Shown one piece after another: positions 55,117 through 64,000 of a DNA stretch of 64,000 bases; positions within the stretch are counted from its first letter, which is position 1; each line of letters opens with the position of its first letter. The position numbers were made by a program, and so were the translations under genes. Below the pieces are notes generated by a model. That model saw only the letters and a list, made by a program, of their open reading frames with translations, was not told where the DNA came from and ran no database searches. This DNA comes from Phreatobacter aquaticus (lineage in GTDB: Bacteria; Pseudomonadota; Alphaproteobacteria; Rhizobiales; Phreatobacteraceae): contig NZ_CP039865.1 in assembly GCF_005160265.1 (NCBI RefSeq), positions 2,752,828 through 2,816,827 of the forward strand, read 5' to 3'.

Positions 55117-56559
55117 ATGACCGACGCATCCACGCTGACAGACAGCCCGGATACCAAGACCGCTCCGTCGCAGATGGAGCGGCTGAAGCTCTATTTGGCC
55201 GCACTGCCTGAATCAGCCAAGCGGCTGCTGGCCACCGAAATCGAGCGTGGGCGCCTGCATGGGAACGAAATCCCCGGCGGCGATCTGATCCTGTCGGTGC
55301 TTCAGCCGGACATCCGGTCACTGCCAGGCAAGGCAGAATCCAGAGCCAGCGATACTTCGCGCCTGTTGTTCCGGTCGGTCGAACCTTTCGCGATCGACGA
55401 GCGGCTGGACCCCAAGATCAAGGGCCGCGTGACGCGCGATTCGCTGGCCAACATCTGGACATGGCTCAGCCGCGACCTCGTGCCGGCCGAAACCAAGGCG
55501 CTGGAGGCCAAGCTCCAGTCGGCACAGACCGCCGAGGAGCCGGATATCGCCCAGCGCGAGGTGATGGTCTTCATCAAGACGATCCGGCCCGCCATCGACA
55601 AGGCCATCGAGGACGGAGTGCAGACCGAGATCGGCCGCAAGCGGCTCTGGTCGCGGCTCGGCGACGAGCATGTGCTCGACGACCTCAAGGATGTCCTGCG
55701 GATCTGGTCTGAGGCGTCCAACGTCGCCCAGGTGGTGAACAAGACGCCAAACACCATCAAGAACCTTGCCGACGAGGGCCTCGCCAATGCGCGCGCCCTG
55801 TTCGATCCGATCGCGTCTGGCCGGCCGGAACTGCTGCCGATCCTCCTGGCCCTGTTTCAGAACCGTCTGGTCCACCGTGCCCAGCTTGCCCGGCTTGCCG
55901 CCGCTGCCGTGGACAGTGACGACGCGATCAAGATCATCGCCCACCCCTATCGTGCCGCCATCGATCTGGTGATCTGCGATATCGAGCGCGCGGCCATCCG
56001 TGCCGGCGCCGCGCTGAAGGCCGGCAAGACCGACAAGGTGGTGGCTGCGGTCAAGGAGTTCCATGATTCCGTCCGCACGCTGCGCACCGACGTGAACATG
56101 TCCGGCGACGGCCCGTGGCAGAAGCGGGTCGCGAAGTGCCGGACTGAGCTGGCGCGTCTTCTGACCGCCGAGATCGAGCCGATTCCCGGCACGATGCGCC
56201 GCCTGCTGCGCTCCCGGCAGCGCGACGATTTTGCCGTCGAGCCGATCACCGAAGACGTGGTTCTGGAGATCGAAGCCAGGCTCGACATCCTGACGGTCGC
56301 GCGCAATTGCGCCGCCGAGATCGCCCTCAACGAGGTGACGCTGCGCGTCTTCACCGAGATTCAGGGCTATCTCGATCCGACCCTCACCAAGCTTCTCGAC
56401 TCGATACGCGCGGCTCCGGACGTCGACCGTTCCCTCAAGATCAGCCAGATCGAGGCCGCGATCCGGTTCTCGGCGCGCATTTTTGGCGCAAGCTATGCGC
56501 AATTGCTGCAGAAGGCCGCCGATGTCGCCATCCGCAGCGACAAGGCCGCGGTACGCTAG
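55117..56559 (+). CDS. Conserved helical protein of unknown function
   Basis: The 480-residue cytosolic protein is almost all helical and charged. It begins with a disordered head, then QMERLKLYLAALPESAKRLLATEIERG, and carries LLFRSVEPFAIDERLDPKIKGRVTRDSL and later IEPIPGTMRRLLRSRQRDDF. No catalytic motif is seen. Similar full-length proteins occur in alphaproteobacteria as hypotheticals. It is single on its transcript, with 193 bases to the ccm operon in which I see nothing notable. Confidence 0.75.
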   Translation: MTDASTLTDSPDTKTAPSQMERLKLYLAALPESAKRLLATEIERGRLHGNEIPGGDLILSVLQPDIRSLPGKAESRASDTSRLLFRSVEPFAIDERLDPKIKGRVTRDSLANIWTWLSRDLVPAETKALEAKLQSAQTAEEPDIAQREVMVFIKTIRPAIDKAIEDGVQTEIGRKRLWSRLGDEHVLDDLKDVLRIWSEASNVAQVVNKTPNTIKNLADEGLANARALFDPIASGRPELLPILLALFQNRLVHRAQLARLAAAAVDSDDAIKIIAHPYRAAIDLVICDIERAAIRAGAALKAGKTDKVVAAVKEFHDSVRTLRTDVNMSGDGPWQKRVAKCRTELARLLTAEIEPIPGTMRRLLRSRQRDDFAVEPITEDVVLEIEARLDILTVARNCAAEIALNEVTLRVFTEIQGYLDPTLTKLLDSIRAAPDVDRSLKISQIEAAIRFSARIFGASYAQLLQKAADVAIRSDKAAVR

Positions 56560-56752
56560 AGAATCTTGCGAACTGGCTTGCGCTCGATCAATCGTGACCA
56601 GCCTGCAAATCCCTATGGATTGCGCCGATGCCCGCCCTGGCCTAATCCCTGCCGGGATTGCGGGCGTCCGGTCATGATGCGGCTTTAGCCGCGACATGCC
56701 GCCTGCTGGCGCTTCTTCAGCGCCCGGCCTACATGTCCGCCAGGAAGAGCTG

Positions 56753-57826
56753 ATGACCCTGTGGTTCGTGTTCGCGCTGATGACAGGCGCCGCCATTCTG
56801 GCGGTGTTGCTGCCGCTTGCGCGCGGACGTGCGGCGGCGATTGCCGGGCAGGGCAGTGATCTCGCCGTCTATCGCGACCAATTGGCCGAGATCGATCGCG
56901 ATCGCGATTCGGGCTTCATTGGCAAGACCGAGGCGGAGGCCGCCCGGATCGAGGTTTCCCGCCGGTTGATCGCCGCATCGGAGGCTCATTCGGACCCGGT
57001 TGTGTCAGGCGCCAATGCGCGGCGGCGAACAGCTGCCATTGTGGCCTTCCTCGTGGTTCCCGGTGTTGCCGCTGCCCTCTATGGCTGGCGTGGCCAACCC
57101 GATTATGCGGGGCAGCCGCTGGCGGCCAGGACCCGCGAAGCCCCGGCCCGCAACGATCTCGACGCACTCGTCGCCCGCGTCGAAGCCCATCTCGCCGCGA
57201 ACCCCGAGGATGGCCGCGGTTGGGAGGTTGTTGCCCCGGTCTATCTGCGCGCTGGCCGGCCGGCCGATGCCGTGAAGGCGCGTGCGAACGCGCTTCGGCT
57301 GCTCGGGCCGACCGCCGACCGCCACGCCGATCTGGCCGAAGCCCTGGTCTCCGAAGCCCAGGGCGTCGTGACCGCAGCAGCGAAGGCCGCCTTCGAGCAG
57401 GCGGTTGCAAGCGAGGCCGATCATCCCAAGGCGCGGTATTTTCTCGGTCTTGCCGCCGATCAGGACGGCAAGCGCGACGATGCCCGCCGGATATGGGAGC
57501 GCATCGTCGAGGTTGGTCCGCCCAACGCGCCCTGGCTGCCGTTGATCCGCAGCGAACTGGAGCGGATCGGATTTGCGCAGGCGCCAGCGCCCGCCCTTCC
57601 GACCGCCGATGCGATCCGCGGCATGGTCGACAGTCTCGCCGCCAAACTCGCCAGTGATGGCAGCGATTTCGACGGCTGGTTGCGTCTTGTCCGCTCCTAT
57701 GCGGTTCTTGGTGATGGCGACAAGGCCCGCCAGGCTGCGGCCGACGCCCGCAGCCGGTTTTCAGCCGATGCGGACAAGGTCGGCCAGCTTGACGCGCTCA
57801 TTCGTGAATTGGGGCTTGGCGGCTGA
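56753..57826 (+). CDS. ccmI: Cytochrome c maturation protein CcmI (CycH)
   Basis: CcmI holds apocytochrome c for heme ligation. The 357-residue protein has two membrane segments ([22 protein letters not shown] and [20 protein letters not shown]), the [33 protein letters not shown] cytoplasmic block, and a TPR-rich periplasmic domain ([39 protein letters not shown]). It starts at 56753 after AGGAAGAG and overlaps ccmE. Confidence 0.93.
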   Translation: MTLWFVFALMTGAAILAVLLPLARGRAAAIAGQGSDLAVYRDQLAEIDRDRDSGFIGKTEAEAARIEVSRRLIAASEAHSDPVVSGANARRRTAAIVAFLVVPGVAAALYGWRGQPDYAGQPLAARTREAPARNDLDALVARVEAHLAANPEDGRGWEVVAPVYLRAGRPADAVKARANALRLLGPTADRHADLAEALVSEAQGVVTAAAKAAFEQAVASEADHPKARYFLGLAADQDGKRDDARRIWERIVEVGPPNAPWLPLIRSELERIGFAQAPAPALPTADAIRGMVDSLAAKLASDGSDFDGWLRLVRSYAVLGDGDKARQAAADARSRFSADADKVGQLDALIRELGLGG

Positions 57827-58338
57827 TGACCAGCACTTCGTTCAATCCGCCAAAGCGGGCCGGCATGACGCGCAAGCAGCGCCGCCTGATCCTGATTGGT
57901 TCGGCGCTTGCGGTGCTCGGCCTTGCCTGTGGCCTGGTCCTCTACGCGCTGTCTGGCTCCATCACGCTGTTCAACTCGCCGACCGACATCATCCAGAAGA
58001 GCATTGCGCCGGGCACGCGTATGCGCCTTGGCGGTCTCGTCGAGACCGGCTCGCTGCAGCGGGGCGAGAACATGAATGTCCGCTTTTCGGTGACAGACGG
58101 CGCCAACACGATCGTTGTGACCTATCGCGGCGTGCTGCCGGATCTGTTCCGTGAAGGGCAGGGCGTGGTGACCGAGGGAGTGCTCCAGCCTGATCGCGGC
58201 TTCGTGGCCGACAATGTGCTGGCCCGCCACGACGAGACCTACATGCCGAAGGAAGTGGCCGACGCGCTGCGCCAGCAGGGACACTGGAAGCCCGGCGACC
58301 CGCCGCCCGCCGCCCGGCCGCAGGGCGCGCAGCGATGA
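57826..58338 (+). CDS. ccmE: Heme chaperone CcmE
   Basis: CcmE binds heme covalently and delivers it to CcmF/CcmH. The 170-residue protein has one membrane anchor ([22 protein letters not shown]), a beta-barrel periplasmic domain and the heme-linking His in [11 protein letters not shown]. It overlaps both ccmI (TGATG) and ccmF (ATGA). Confidence 0.96.
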   Translation: MTSTSFNPPKRAGMTRKQRRLILIGSALAVLGLACGLVLYALSGSITLFNSPTDIIQKSIAPGTRMRLGGLVETGSLQRGENMNVRFSVTDGANTIVVTYRGVLPDLFREGQGVVTEGVLQPDRGFVADNVLARHDETYMPKEVADALRQQGHWKPGDPPPAARPQGAQR

Positions 58339-60323
58339 CATTTTCGCCAGAAATCGGCCATTACGCCCTGATCCTCGCCCTGGCGCTGGCGCTCATCCAG
58401 TCGGTCCTGCCGATCTGGGGCTCCAGGACAGGCGATGCCGTGTTGATGGGCACGGCGGGGCCGGTGGCGCTCGGCCAGTTCGCCTTCATCGCGCTGGCCT
58501 TCGCAACCCTCACTCACGCCTATCTCGTGTCCGACTTCTCGGTCGAGAACGTCTTCCAGAACAGCCATTCGGCGAAGCCGCTGATCTACAAGATCTCCGG
58601 CGTCTGGGGAAACCACGAAGGCTCCATGCTGCTCTGGGTGCTCATCCTCGGCACCTTCTCGGCGTTGATCGCGCTGTTTGGGCGCAACCTTCCCCTGTCG
58701 CTGCGCGCCAACGTGCTGGCGGTCCAGGGCTGGATCACCGCGGCCTTCCTCCTGTTCATCCTCAAGACCTCCAATCCCTTCGCCCGGTTGTCGCCGGCCC
58801 CCTTCGAGGGGCGCGACCTCAATCCGGTCCTTCAGGACCCGGGCCTCGCGATCCATCCACCGCTGCTCTATTTCGGCTATGTCGGCTTCTCTGTCTCCTT
58901 CGCCTTCGCCGTCGCGGCCCTGATCGATGGCCGGATCGATGCCGCCTGGGCCCGCTGGGTACGCCCCTGGACGCTGACCGCCTGGATGTTCCTCACCGCC
59001 GGGATCTCGATGGGCTCGTTCTGGGCCTATTACGAGCTTGGCTGGGGCGGCTGGTGGTTCTGGGATCCGGTCGAGAATGCTTCCCTCATGCCCTGGCTTG
59101 CCGGCACCGCGCTGTTGCACTCTGCCGTCGTGATGGAGAAGCGCGAGGCACTGAAGGTCTGGACGGTCCTGCTGGCGATCCTCGCCTTCTCGCTGTCCCT
59201 CCTCGGCACATTCCTCGTCCGCTCGGGCGTGCTGACCTCGGTCCATGCCTTCGCAGTCGACCCGGAACGCGGCGTCTTCATTCTGGCGATCCTGGTGCTC
59301 TTCATCGGGGGATCGCTGGCGCTCTATGCCTGGCGCGCGCCGGCCCTCAAGCAGGGCGGCCTGTTCGCGCCGATCTCGCGCGAGGGCGCGCTGGTGCTCA
59401 ACAACCTGTTCCTGACGGCGTCCTGCGCGGCGATCTTCGTTGGCACGCTCTATCCGCTGGCACTTGAGGCACTGACCGGTGCGAAGATCTCGGTCGGACC
59501 GCCCTTCTTCAATCTCACAGTCGGTGCGCTCTCGTTGCCCCTGCTTCTCGCCATGCCGTTCGGGCCGTTCCTCGCCTGGAAGCGCGGCGATATCGCAGGC
59601 GTTGCCCAGCGGCTCGTCTGGGCCTTCGGCGCGGCACTCGTCGCAGCCGGCATCGCTTTTGCCATGTTCAGGGGAGGGCCGGTGCTGGCCCCCTTCGTCA
59701 TCGGGCTTGCCGCCTACATCATCATCGCGGCCGTTCTCGAAATCACCGAGCGCGTCCAGCTGTTCCGGGCGCCCCTTGCCACGGCCTGGGCCCGCGCACG
59801 CGGCCTGCCGCGCTCCGCCTGGGGCACGGCCTTCGCCCATGCCGGCATCGGCGTCATGTTGCTGGGCATTGTCGGAGAGACGGCCTACCGGCAGGAGATG
59901 ATCGTTCAGGTCAAGCCCGGACAGACCGTCTCCATGGCCGGCTACGATCTGACGCTCGAAGGCCTCGTGCCGACGCAGGGCCCGAACTATCGCGATCTGG
60001 TCGCCCGCCTGAGCGTGCGCGAGGATGGAGTCCTTACGGGCCTTATGGAGCCCGCCAAGCGCATCTTCACCGCGCGCAACATGCCGACAACCGAGGCGGC
60101 GATGCGGACCAATGTGTTCTCCCAGCTCTATGTCTCTCCCGGCGATACCGGCGAGGACGGCTCGATTGCGCTGCGCATCTTCTACAAGCCGATGGTCCTG
60201 CTGATCTGGATCGGCACCCTGGTGATGATCTTTGGCGGCCTGCTCTCGCTGTCCGATCGCCGCCTCAGGGTCGGCGCGCCGAAGCCCGCCGCCCGCCGCC
60301 CCCGGCTGGAGCCGGCTGAGTGA
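58335..60323 (+). CDS. ccmF: Heme lyase subunit CcmF
   Basis: The 662-residue inner-membrane protein has about 14-15 transmembrane segments and the WWD-type heme-handling motif [19 protein letters not shown], along with His-containing loops ([20 protein letters not shown]). It catalyses thioether bond formation with CcmH. The order ccmI-E-F-H with overlaps is the usual alphaproteobacterial operon. Confidence 0.96.
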   Translation: MTFSPEIGHYALILALALALIQSVLPIWGSRTGDAVLMGTAGPVALGQFAFIALAFATLTHAYLVSDFSVENVFQNSHSAKPLIYKISGVWGNHEGSMLLWVLILGTFSALIALFGRNLPLSLRANVLAVQGWITAAFLLFILKTSNPFARLSPAPFEGRDLNPVLQDPGLAIHPPLLYFGYVGFSVSFAFAVAALIDGRIDAAWARWVRPWTLTAWMFLTAGISMGSFWAYYELGWGGWWFWDPVENASLMPWLAGTALLHSAVVMEKREALKVWTVLLAILAFSLSLLGTFLVRSGVLTSVHAFAVDPERGVFILAILVLFIGGSLALYAWRAPALKQGGLFAPISREGALVLNNLFLTASCAAIFVGTLYPLALEALTGAKISVGPPFFNLTVGALSLPLLLAMPFGPFLAWKRGDIAGVAQRLVWAFGAALVAAGIAFAMFRGGPVLAPFVIGLAAYIIIAAVLEITERVQLFRAPLATAWARARGLPRSAWGTAFAHAGIGVMLLGIVGETAYRQEMIVQVKPGQTVSMAGYDLTLEGLVPTQGPNYRDLVARLSVREDGVLTGLMEPAKRIFTARNMPTTEAAMRTNVFSQLYVSPGDTGEDGSIALRIFYKPMVLLIWIGTLVMIFGGLLSLSDRRLRVGAPKPAARRPRLEPAE

Positions 60324-60790
60324 TGCGGATGCGTGCGCTCCTCTCCCTCCTGCTGATGCTCGGGCTCTGCCTGCCGGCGCACGCGGTTCTGCCCGGCGAG
60401 ATGCTGGCCGATCCGGCGCTGGAGGCGCGTGCGCGCGCCTTGTCGCAGGACCTGCGCTGTCTCGTCTGCCAGAACCAGTCGATCGACGATTCCGATGCTC
60501 AGCTCGCCCGCGATCTGCGTGTGCTGGTGCGCGAAAGGTTGAAAGCGGGCGACACCGACGACCAGGTGACCTCATTCCTGGTTGCCCGCTACGGCGAGTT
60601 CGTCCTTCTGACGCCACGCTTCGGCTGGCACACCGTCGCGCTCTGGGGAGCGCCGCTCGCCTTCCTGCTGATTGGCGCTGGAACCATTGCGGCGTCGCTC
60701 CGCCGTCGCCGCCTTGCCGGCGAGCCCCCGCCGGCCGTCCCGCTCAGCGACGACGAAAAGGCCAAGCTCGAGGCCGCATTGCGCTCTTGA
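60323..60790 (+). CDS. ccmH: CcmH (CycL) apocytochrome thiol-oxidoreductase
   Basis: The 155-residue protein has a signal peptide, the redox motif LRCLVCQNQSIDDSDAQLARDLR, a membrane segment (TVALWGAPLAFLLIGAGTIAAS) and a cytoplasmic tail. It keeps the CXXCH Cys of apocytochrome c reduced. ATG 60323 overlaps the ccmF stop; a GTG one codon before is possible. Confidence 0.95.
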   Translation: MRMRALLSLLLMLGLCLPAHAVLPGEMLADPALEARARALSQDLRCLVCQNQSIDDSDAQLARDLRVLVRERLKAGDTDDQVTSFLVARYGEFVLLTPRFGWHTVALWGAPLAFLLIGAGTIAASLRRRRLAGEPPPAVPLSDDEKAKLEAALRS

Positions 60791-60902
60791 GGCCCAACCT
60801 TACCAAAGCTTAATCCAGCCGACAGACTGGCGTAATCCTCGTTCATCCATCGTCTCGGTTATGGTCCGGTCTTCCGGACTTCCCCCTTCGATGGAGACGT
60901 TC

Positions 60903-62486
60903 ATGACATCCCGCCTGCGCGCTGCCCTTTTCGGTTCGGTCGCGGTCCTGGCGATTGGCGCCGGGGCGCTGTCGCTCCAGACCAATTCCTCCGCCTTCGT
61001 TCGACCGGCTCTGGCCCAGACGTCACAGCCGGCAGGCCCGATGTCGTTCGCCGACGTGGTCGAGCGGGTGAAGCCCGCCGTCGTGTCGGTCAAGGTCAGC
61101 CGCGCCGCCGCCCCCGAGCAGATGTCGCTCAATGAGATCCCGGGCCTGGACGAGGGCGAGCAGGGCCATCCGATGGACCGCTTCATGCGGCGATTCGGCG
61201 ACCAGTTCCGTGGTGACCCGCGCGGCCAGGGCGAGCAGCGCTTTGGCGAGCGCGACCGCCGGGGCGAACGCCGTGGCCCGCCGCGGGGTGGCCCGCGCTC
61301 CATGGCGCAGGGATCCGGCTTCTTCATCTCGGCTGACGGCTACATCGTCACCAACAACCACGTGGTCGAGGGCGCAACCGAGGCCGAGATCGTCATGGAT
61401 GGCGGCCGCACGTTCAAGGCGCGCGTCATCGGCACCGACCCCCGCACCGATCTGGCGCTGCTCAAGGCTGAAGGCACCGACTTCCCGTTCGTCCGCTTCG
61501 CAGGCGCCGCTCCGCGCGTCGGCGACTGGGTCATCGCGGTCGGCAACCCGTTCGGCCTCGGCGGAACGGTCACGGCCGGCATCGTCTCGGCGCGCGGCCG
61601 CGATATCGGCTCCGGCCCCTATGACGACTTCCTGCAGATCGATGCGGCAGTGAACCGCGGCAATTCGGGCGGCCCGACCTTCAACGCCAATGGCGAGGTG
61701 ATTGGCGTCAATACCGCGATCTTCTCGCCCTCGGGCGGCAATGTCGGCATCGCCTTCGCGATTCCCTCCGAGACGACGCAGAACGTCGTCGCGTCCCTGC
61801 GCGACACCGGCACGGTCGCCCGCGGCTGGATCGGCGTTCAGATCCAGCCCGTCACGGCCGAGATCGCCGAAAGCCTCAAGCTGGCCCGCCCCGGTGGCGC
61901 TCTCATCGCGGGTGTCCAGGAAGGCAGCCCTGCGGCCCGCGCCGACCTGAAGCCGTCCGATGTCATCACCGGTGTCGACGGCCAGGCGATCAACGACGCC
62001 CGCGAGCTCTCGCGGCGCATCGGCACCGCCCGTCCCGGCGCCACCGTTCGCCTGACGGTCCACCGCGATGGGGCAGAGCGCACCGTCAACCTGACGCTTG
62101 GCCAGTTGCCGAGCGATCAGCAGGCCTCTCTGCGTGGCCGTGGCGGTCCGAGCGAGGAGCGGCGCGGTCGTGCCGAGCCGAGCCCCGAACTGCCGCGGCT
62201 TGGTCTCTCGCTGGCCCCTGCCGGCAGTGATGGCTTCGGCCGCTCGCGTGGAGCGGCAGGAGGTGGTGTCGTTGTCACCGACGTCGATCCTTCGGGTCCC
62301 GCCGGCCAGCGCGGCATCCGTCCGGGTGACGTCATCATCGATGTCGCCGGCCGGCCGGTCTCATCCGTCGCCGATGTGACGGCAGCGCTTGCCGCCGCAA
62401 AGGCCGATGGCCGCCGCTCAGCCTTGATCCGGGTCCGTACCGGCGACGGCCAGCGCTTCGTCGCCATCCCGCTCACCACCGGCTGA
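60903..62486 (+). CDS. degP: Periplasmic DegP/HtrA-type serine protease
   Basis: The 527-residue protein has a signal peptide, the catalytic triad in TNNHVVEG, DPRTDLALLK and NRGNSGGPTF, and two PDZ domains (about 290-385 and 425-520). An Arg/Gly-rich insert (RFGERDRRGERRGPPRGGPR) precedes the protease domain. It starts at 60903 after GGAGA. It degrades or refolds damaged envelope proteins. A two-component pair follows, as in many relatives. Confidence 0.93.
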   Translation: MTSRLRAALFGSVAVLAIGAGALSLQTNSSAFVRPALAQTSQPAGPMSFADVVERVKPAVVSVKVSRAAAPEQMSLNEIPGLDEGEQGHPMDRFMRRFGDQFRGDPRGQGEQRFGERDRRGERRGPPRGGPRSMAQGSGFFISADGYIVTNNHVVEGATEAEIVMDGGRTFKARVIGTDPRTDLALLKAEGTDFPFVRFAGAAPRVGDWVIAVGNPFGLGGTVTAGIVSARGRDIGSGPYDDFLQIDAAVNRGNSGGPTFNANGEVIGVNTAIFSPSGGNVGIAFAIPSETTQNVVASLRDTGTVARGWIGVQIQPVTAEIAESLKLARPGGALIAGVQEGSPAARADLKPSDVITGVDGQAINDARELSRRIGTARPGATVRLTVHRDGAERTVNLTLGQLPSDQQASLRGRGGPSEERRGRAEPSPELPRLGLSLAPAGSDGFGRSRGAAGGGVVVTDVDPSGPAGQRGIRPGDVIIDVAGRPVSSVADVTAALAAAKADGRRSALIRVRTGDGQRFVAIPLTTG

Positions 62487-62495
62487 AAATAAACC

Positions 62496-62527
62496 GAACG
62501 GGCGTCGAACCTTTCCGGCGCCCGTTC
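62496..62527 (+). terminator. Hairpin after degP
   Basis: Nine-base arms GAACGGGCG and CGCCCGTTC lie ten bases after the degP stop. There is no T run, so termination may be weak or Rho-assisted; the regulator gene downstream may still be reached by readthrough. Confidence 0.5.
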
Positions 62528-62692
62528 CCACACATGGTGGATCTTGGAATGGCAACCCCAGTCGCCCCCCGCCCTTCCCGGATCGTCTCGAGCGGGACGG
62601 CCGGACCTCAACCCCCGGCCGTCCCGTTTGGCGTTGATCCAGCTGACGAGCCGAGTGGCGAAGCGCCGCCGAGCGCGTATACGATGCGGGTC

Positions 62693-63364
62693 ATGCGTAT
62701 TCTCATCGTCGAGGACGACCGCGACGCGGCGTCCTATCTCGTCAAGGCCTTCAGGGAGGCCGGCCATGTCGCCGATCACGCGGCCGATGGCGAAACCGGG
62801 CTGGCGTTGGCCGAGGACGGCCCCTACGACGTCCTGGTCATCGACCGCATGCTGCCCAAGCGCGACGGCCTGAGCCTGATCGGCGAACTCCGCCGCAAGG
62901 GGCGCGAGACACCCGTCTTGATCCTGTCGGCGCTCGGCCAGGTCGACGACCGGGTCAAAGGTCTCAGGGCCGGTGGCGACGACTATCTCCCGAAGCCCTA
63001 TTCCTTTTCCGAGCTTCTGGCGCGGGTCGAAGTCCTGTCGCGCCGCCGGGCAACCGGAGCTCCGGACACGCTCTACCGCGTCGGCGACCTCGAACTGGAC
63101 CGTCTGACCCATCGCGTGGCGCGGGCGGGCGAGGAAATCCTGCTGCAACCGCGTGAATTCCGGCTGCTCGAATATCTGATGAAGAATGCCGGACAGGTGG
63201 TGACCCGCACCATGCTGCTTGAACATGTCTGGGACTATCATTTCGATCCCCAGACCAATGTCATCGATGTCCATGTGTCCAGGCTGCGGTCCAAGATCGA
63301 CAAGGGCTTCGACCGGCCGCTGATCCACACCATCCGCGGCGCGGGCTATTCGGTGCGCGCGTGA
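62693..63364 (+). CDS. OmpR-family response regulator
   Basis: The 223-residue protein has a receiver domain (LIVEDDRDAASYLVKAF, VIDRMLPKRDG, LSALGQVDDR, DYLPKPYSF) and a winged-helix domain (LLQPREFRLLEYLM, TNVIDVHVSRLRSKI). ATG 62693 fits the usual MRILIVEDD start; ATG 62684 is possible. It overlaps the following kinase gene by four bases and follows degP, so it may regulate envelope stress. Confidence 0.92.
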   Translation: MRILIVEDDRDAASYLVKAFREAGHVADHAADGETGLALAEDGPYDVLVIDRMLPKRDGLSLIGELRRKGRETPVLILSALGQVDDRVKGLRAGGDDYLPKPYSFSELLARVEVLSRRRATGAPDTLYRVGDLELDRLTHRVARAGEEILLQPREFRLLEYLMKNAGQVVTRTMLLEHVWDYHFDPQTNVIDVHVSRLRSKIDKGFDRPLIHTIRGAGYSVRA

Positions 63365-64000
63365 ACCGTCTGCGTACGCTGCTGAGCACGACGGCGTTCA
63401 AGATCATCGCCGCCTACCTGTTCATCTTCGTCCTGTTCGCGGGCGTGGTGATCGGCTCGCTCGGCTTTGCGACGCAGCGCCTGTTCACCGACCAGATCAC
63501 CGAAACGGTCGAGGCCGAGGTGCGCGGCCTCGCCGAGCAATATGCGATCGGCGGCATCCGGCGCCTGGTCAATGTCATCGACGAGCGGGCCCGCCGCCCC
63601 GGTGCGTCGCTCTACATGGTTGCGACCTTCTCGGGTGAGGTGGTCGGCGGCAATATCGGCGATCTGCCCCCCGGCACGCTCGGCCTGCAGGGATGGATCG
63701 AGACCGATTATCGCCGGGCCGACGAGACCTCGCCGACCAAGCCGCACCGTGCGCTCGCCCAGGTCTATGGCCTGCCCGGCGGCTTCCGCCTTCTGGTTGG
63801 CCGCGATCTCGAGGAGCGCGATCGAATGCGCGAAATCTTCGGGCGCGGATTCAGGCTCTCGCTGCTCTTCGCGCTCGTGCTGGGGCTCATCGGCGCCTAT
63901 TTCGTCACCCGGCGCGTGCTGAAGCGCATCGACGCCATGACCGAATCCTCCCAGCGCATCATGGCCGGCGATCTCTCCGGGCGCCTGCCGGTTGCCGGCA
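63361..64000 (+). CDS. Sensor histidine kinase, N-terminal part (cut by window end)
   Basis: From GTG 63361 (GTGA overlap with the regulator stop) the frame is open to the window end, giving 213 residues. It shows two membrane segments (TTAFKIIAAYLFIFVLFAGVV and LSLLFALVLGLIGAYFVT) around a periplasmic domain of about 135 residues, then the beginning of a HAMP domain (RRVLKRIDAMTESSQRIMAGDLSGRLPVAG). The catalytic domains must lie beyond the edge. It is the partner of the preceding regulator. Confidence 0.9.
   Translation, partial: MNRLRTLLSTTAFKIIAAYLFIFVLFAGVVIGSLGFATQRLFTDQITETVEAEVRGLAEQYAIGGIRRLVNVIDERARRPGASLYMVATFSGEVVGGNIGDLPPGTLGLQGWIETDYRRADETSPTKPHRALAQVYGLPGGFRLLVGRDLEERDRMREIFGRGFRLSLLFALVLGLIGAYFVTRRVLKRIDAMTESSQRIMAGDLSGRLPVAG

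Noticed and set aside
58239-60617. 792-codon open frame on the minus strand
   Set aside because: It mirrors ccmF and ccmH, which have unmistakable motifs; the antisense translation is low-complexity.
1-64000. CRISPR arrays, tRNA or rRNA genes
   Set aside because: No regularly spaced repeats and no cloverleaf or rRNA-like sequence were noticed; the repeats present are single hairpin elements.

Overview
The window is GC-rich DNA from an alphaproteobacterium, most likely a member of the Hyphomicrobiales (Rhizobiales). This rests on family content: DivJ-like kinase, DUF1491, DUF2336, DUF5330, a FeuN/FeuP/FeuQ-like set, a ccmI-ccmE-ccmF-ccmH operon, a degP-regulator-kinase operon, a gene transfer agent (GTA) head-tail cluster, and hairpin intergenic repeats typical of the group. 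No rRNA, tRNA, CRISPR array, integrase or transposase was seen. Species cannot be named from the sequence.

Layout. 1-15,300 is chromosomal housekeeping: a class IV aminotransferase, SufE, a polytopic PAS histidine kinase followed by a peptidoglycan-binding-domain protein, a class A penicillin-binding protein in an operon with a DUF1214/DUF1254 pair, a YcgN-type Cys-cluster protein, and a divergent TetR / DAPG-hydrolase-like pair with two operator-like palindromes. 15,560-25,209 is a catabolic region: a 965-residue fusion of a three-part amino-acid/opine dehydrogenase, a DapA-family lyase, a GntR/FCD regulator, a phosphotriesterase-family hydrolase, a polar amino acid-type ABC binding protein and permease, an aspartate dehydrogenase-like protein and an unusual M20 protein. 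Two matching palindromes, one in each divergent intergenic region, suggest a single regulon. A FAH-family gene and a PAS-PAS soluble chemotaxis receptor follow.

28,078-52,017 is a complete-looking GTA structural cluster in canonical order: terminase small and large subunits, portal, small membrane protein, prohead protease, capsid, head-tail connector, head closure, tail terminator, major tail protein, tail chaperones, short tape measure, DUF2460, DUF2163, NlpC/P60 peptidase, a giant baseplate protein, an S74-type fibre and a holin-like protein. It has no integration or replication genes, so it reads as a GTA and not a prophage. Accessory DNA interrupts it at several points. The most striking is 33,612-36,870, between prohead protease and capsid: a polymorphic-toxin-like protein with a predicted PD-(D/E)xK nuclease end, followed by a tightly coupled array of small unrecognised genes that resemble an immunity array, one of them a decayed paralogue. 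This is followed by a degraded copy of the 5' end of the capsid gene and an AT-rich patch with a 55-residue membrane protein. A second, smaller insertion between terminase and portal carries a protein with the same short Gly-Gln-Trp motif as the toxin-like protein. I infer that the GTA may carry an exchangeable toxin/immunity cassette; nothing here proves delivery.

52,108-64,000 returns to housekeeping: a FeuN/FeuP/FeuQ-like set, a glycine-zipper lipoprotein, a conserved protein of unknown function, cytochrome c maturation genes, a DegP-type protease and a second two-component pair whose kinase runs off the end of the window.
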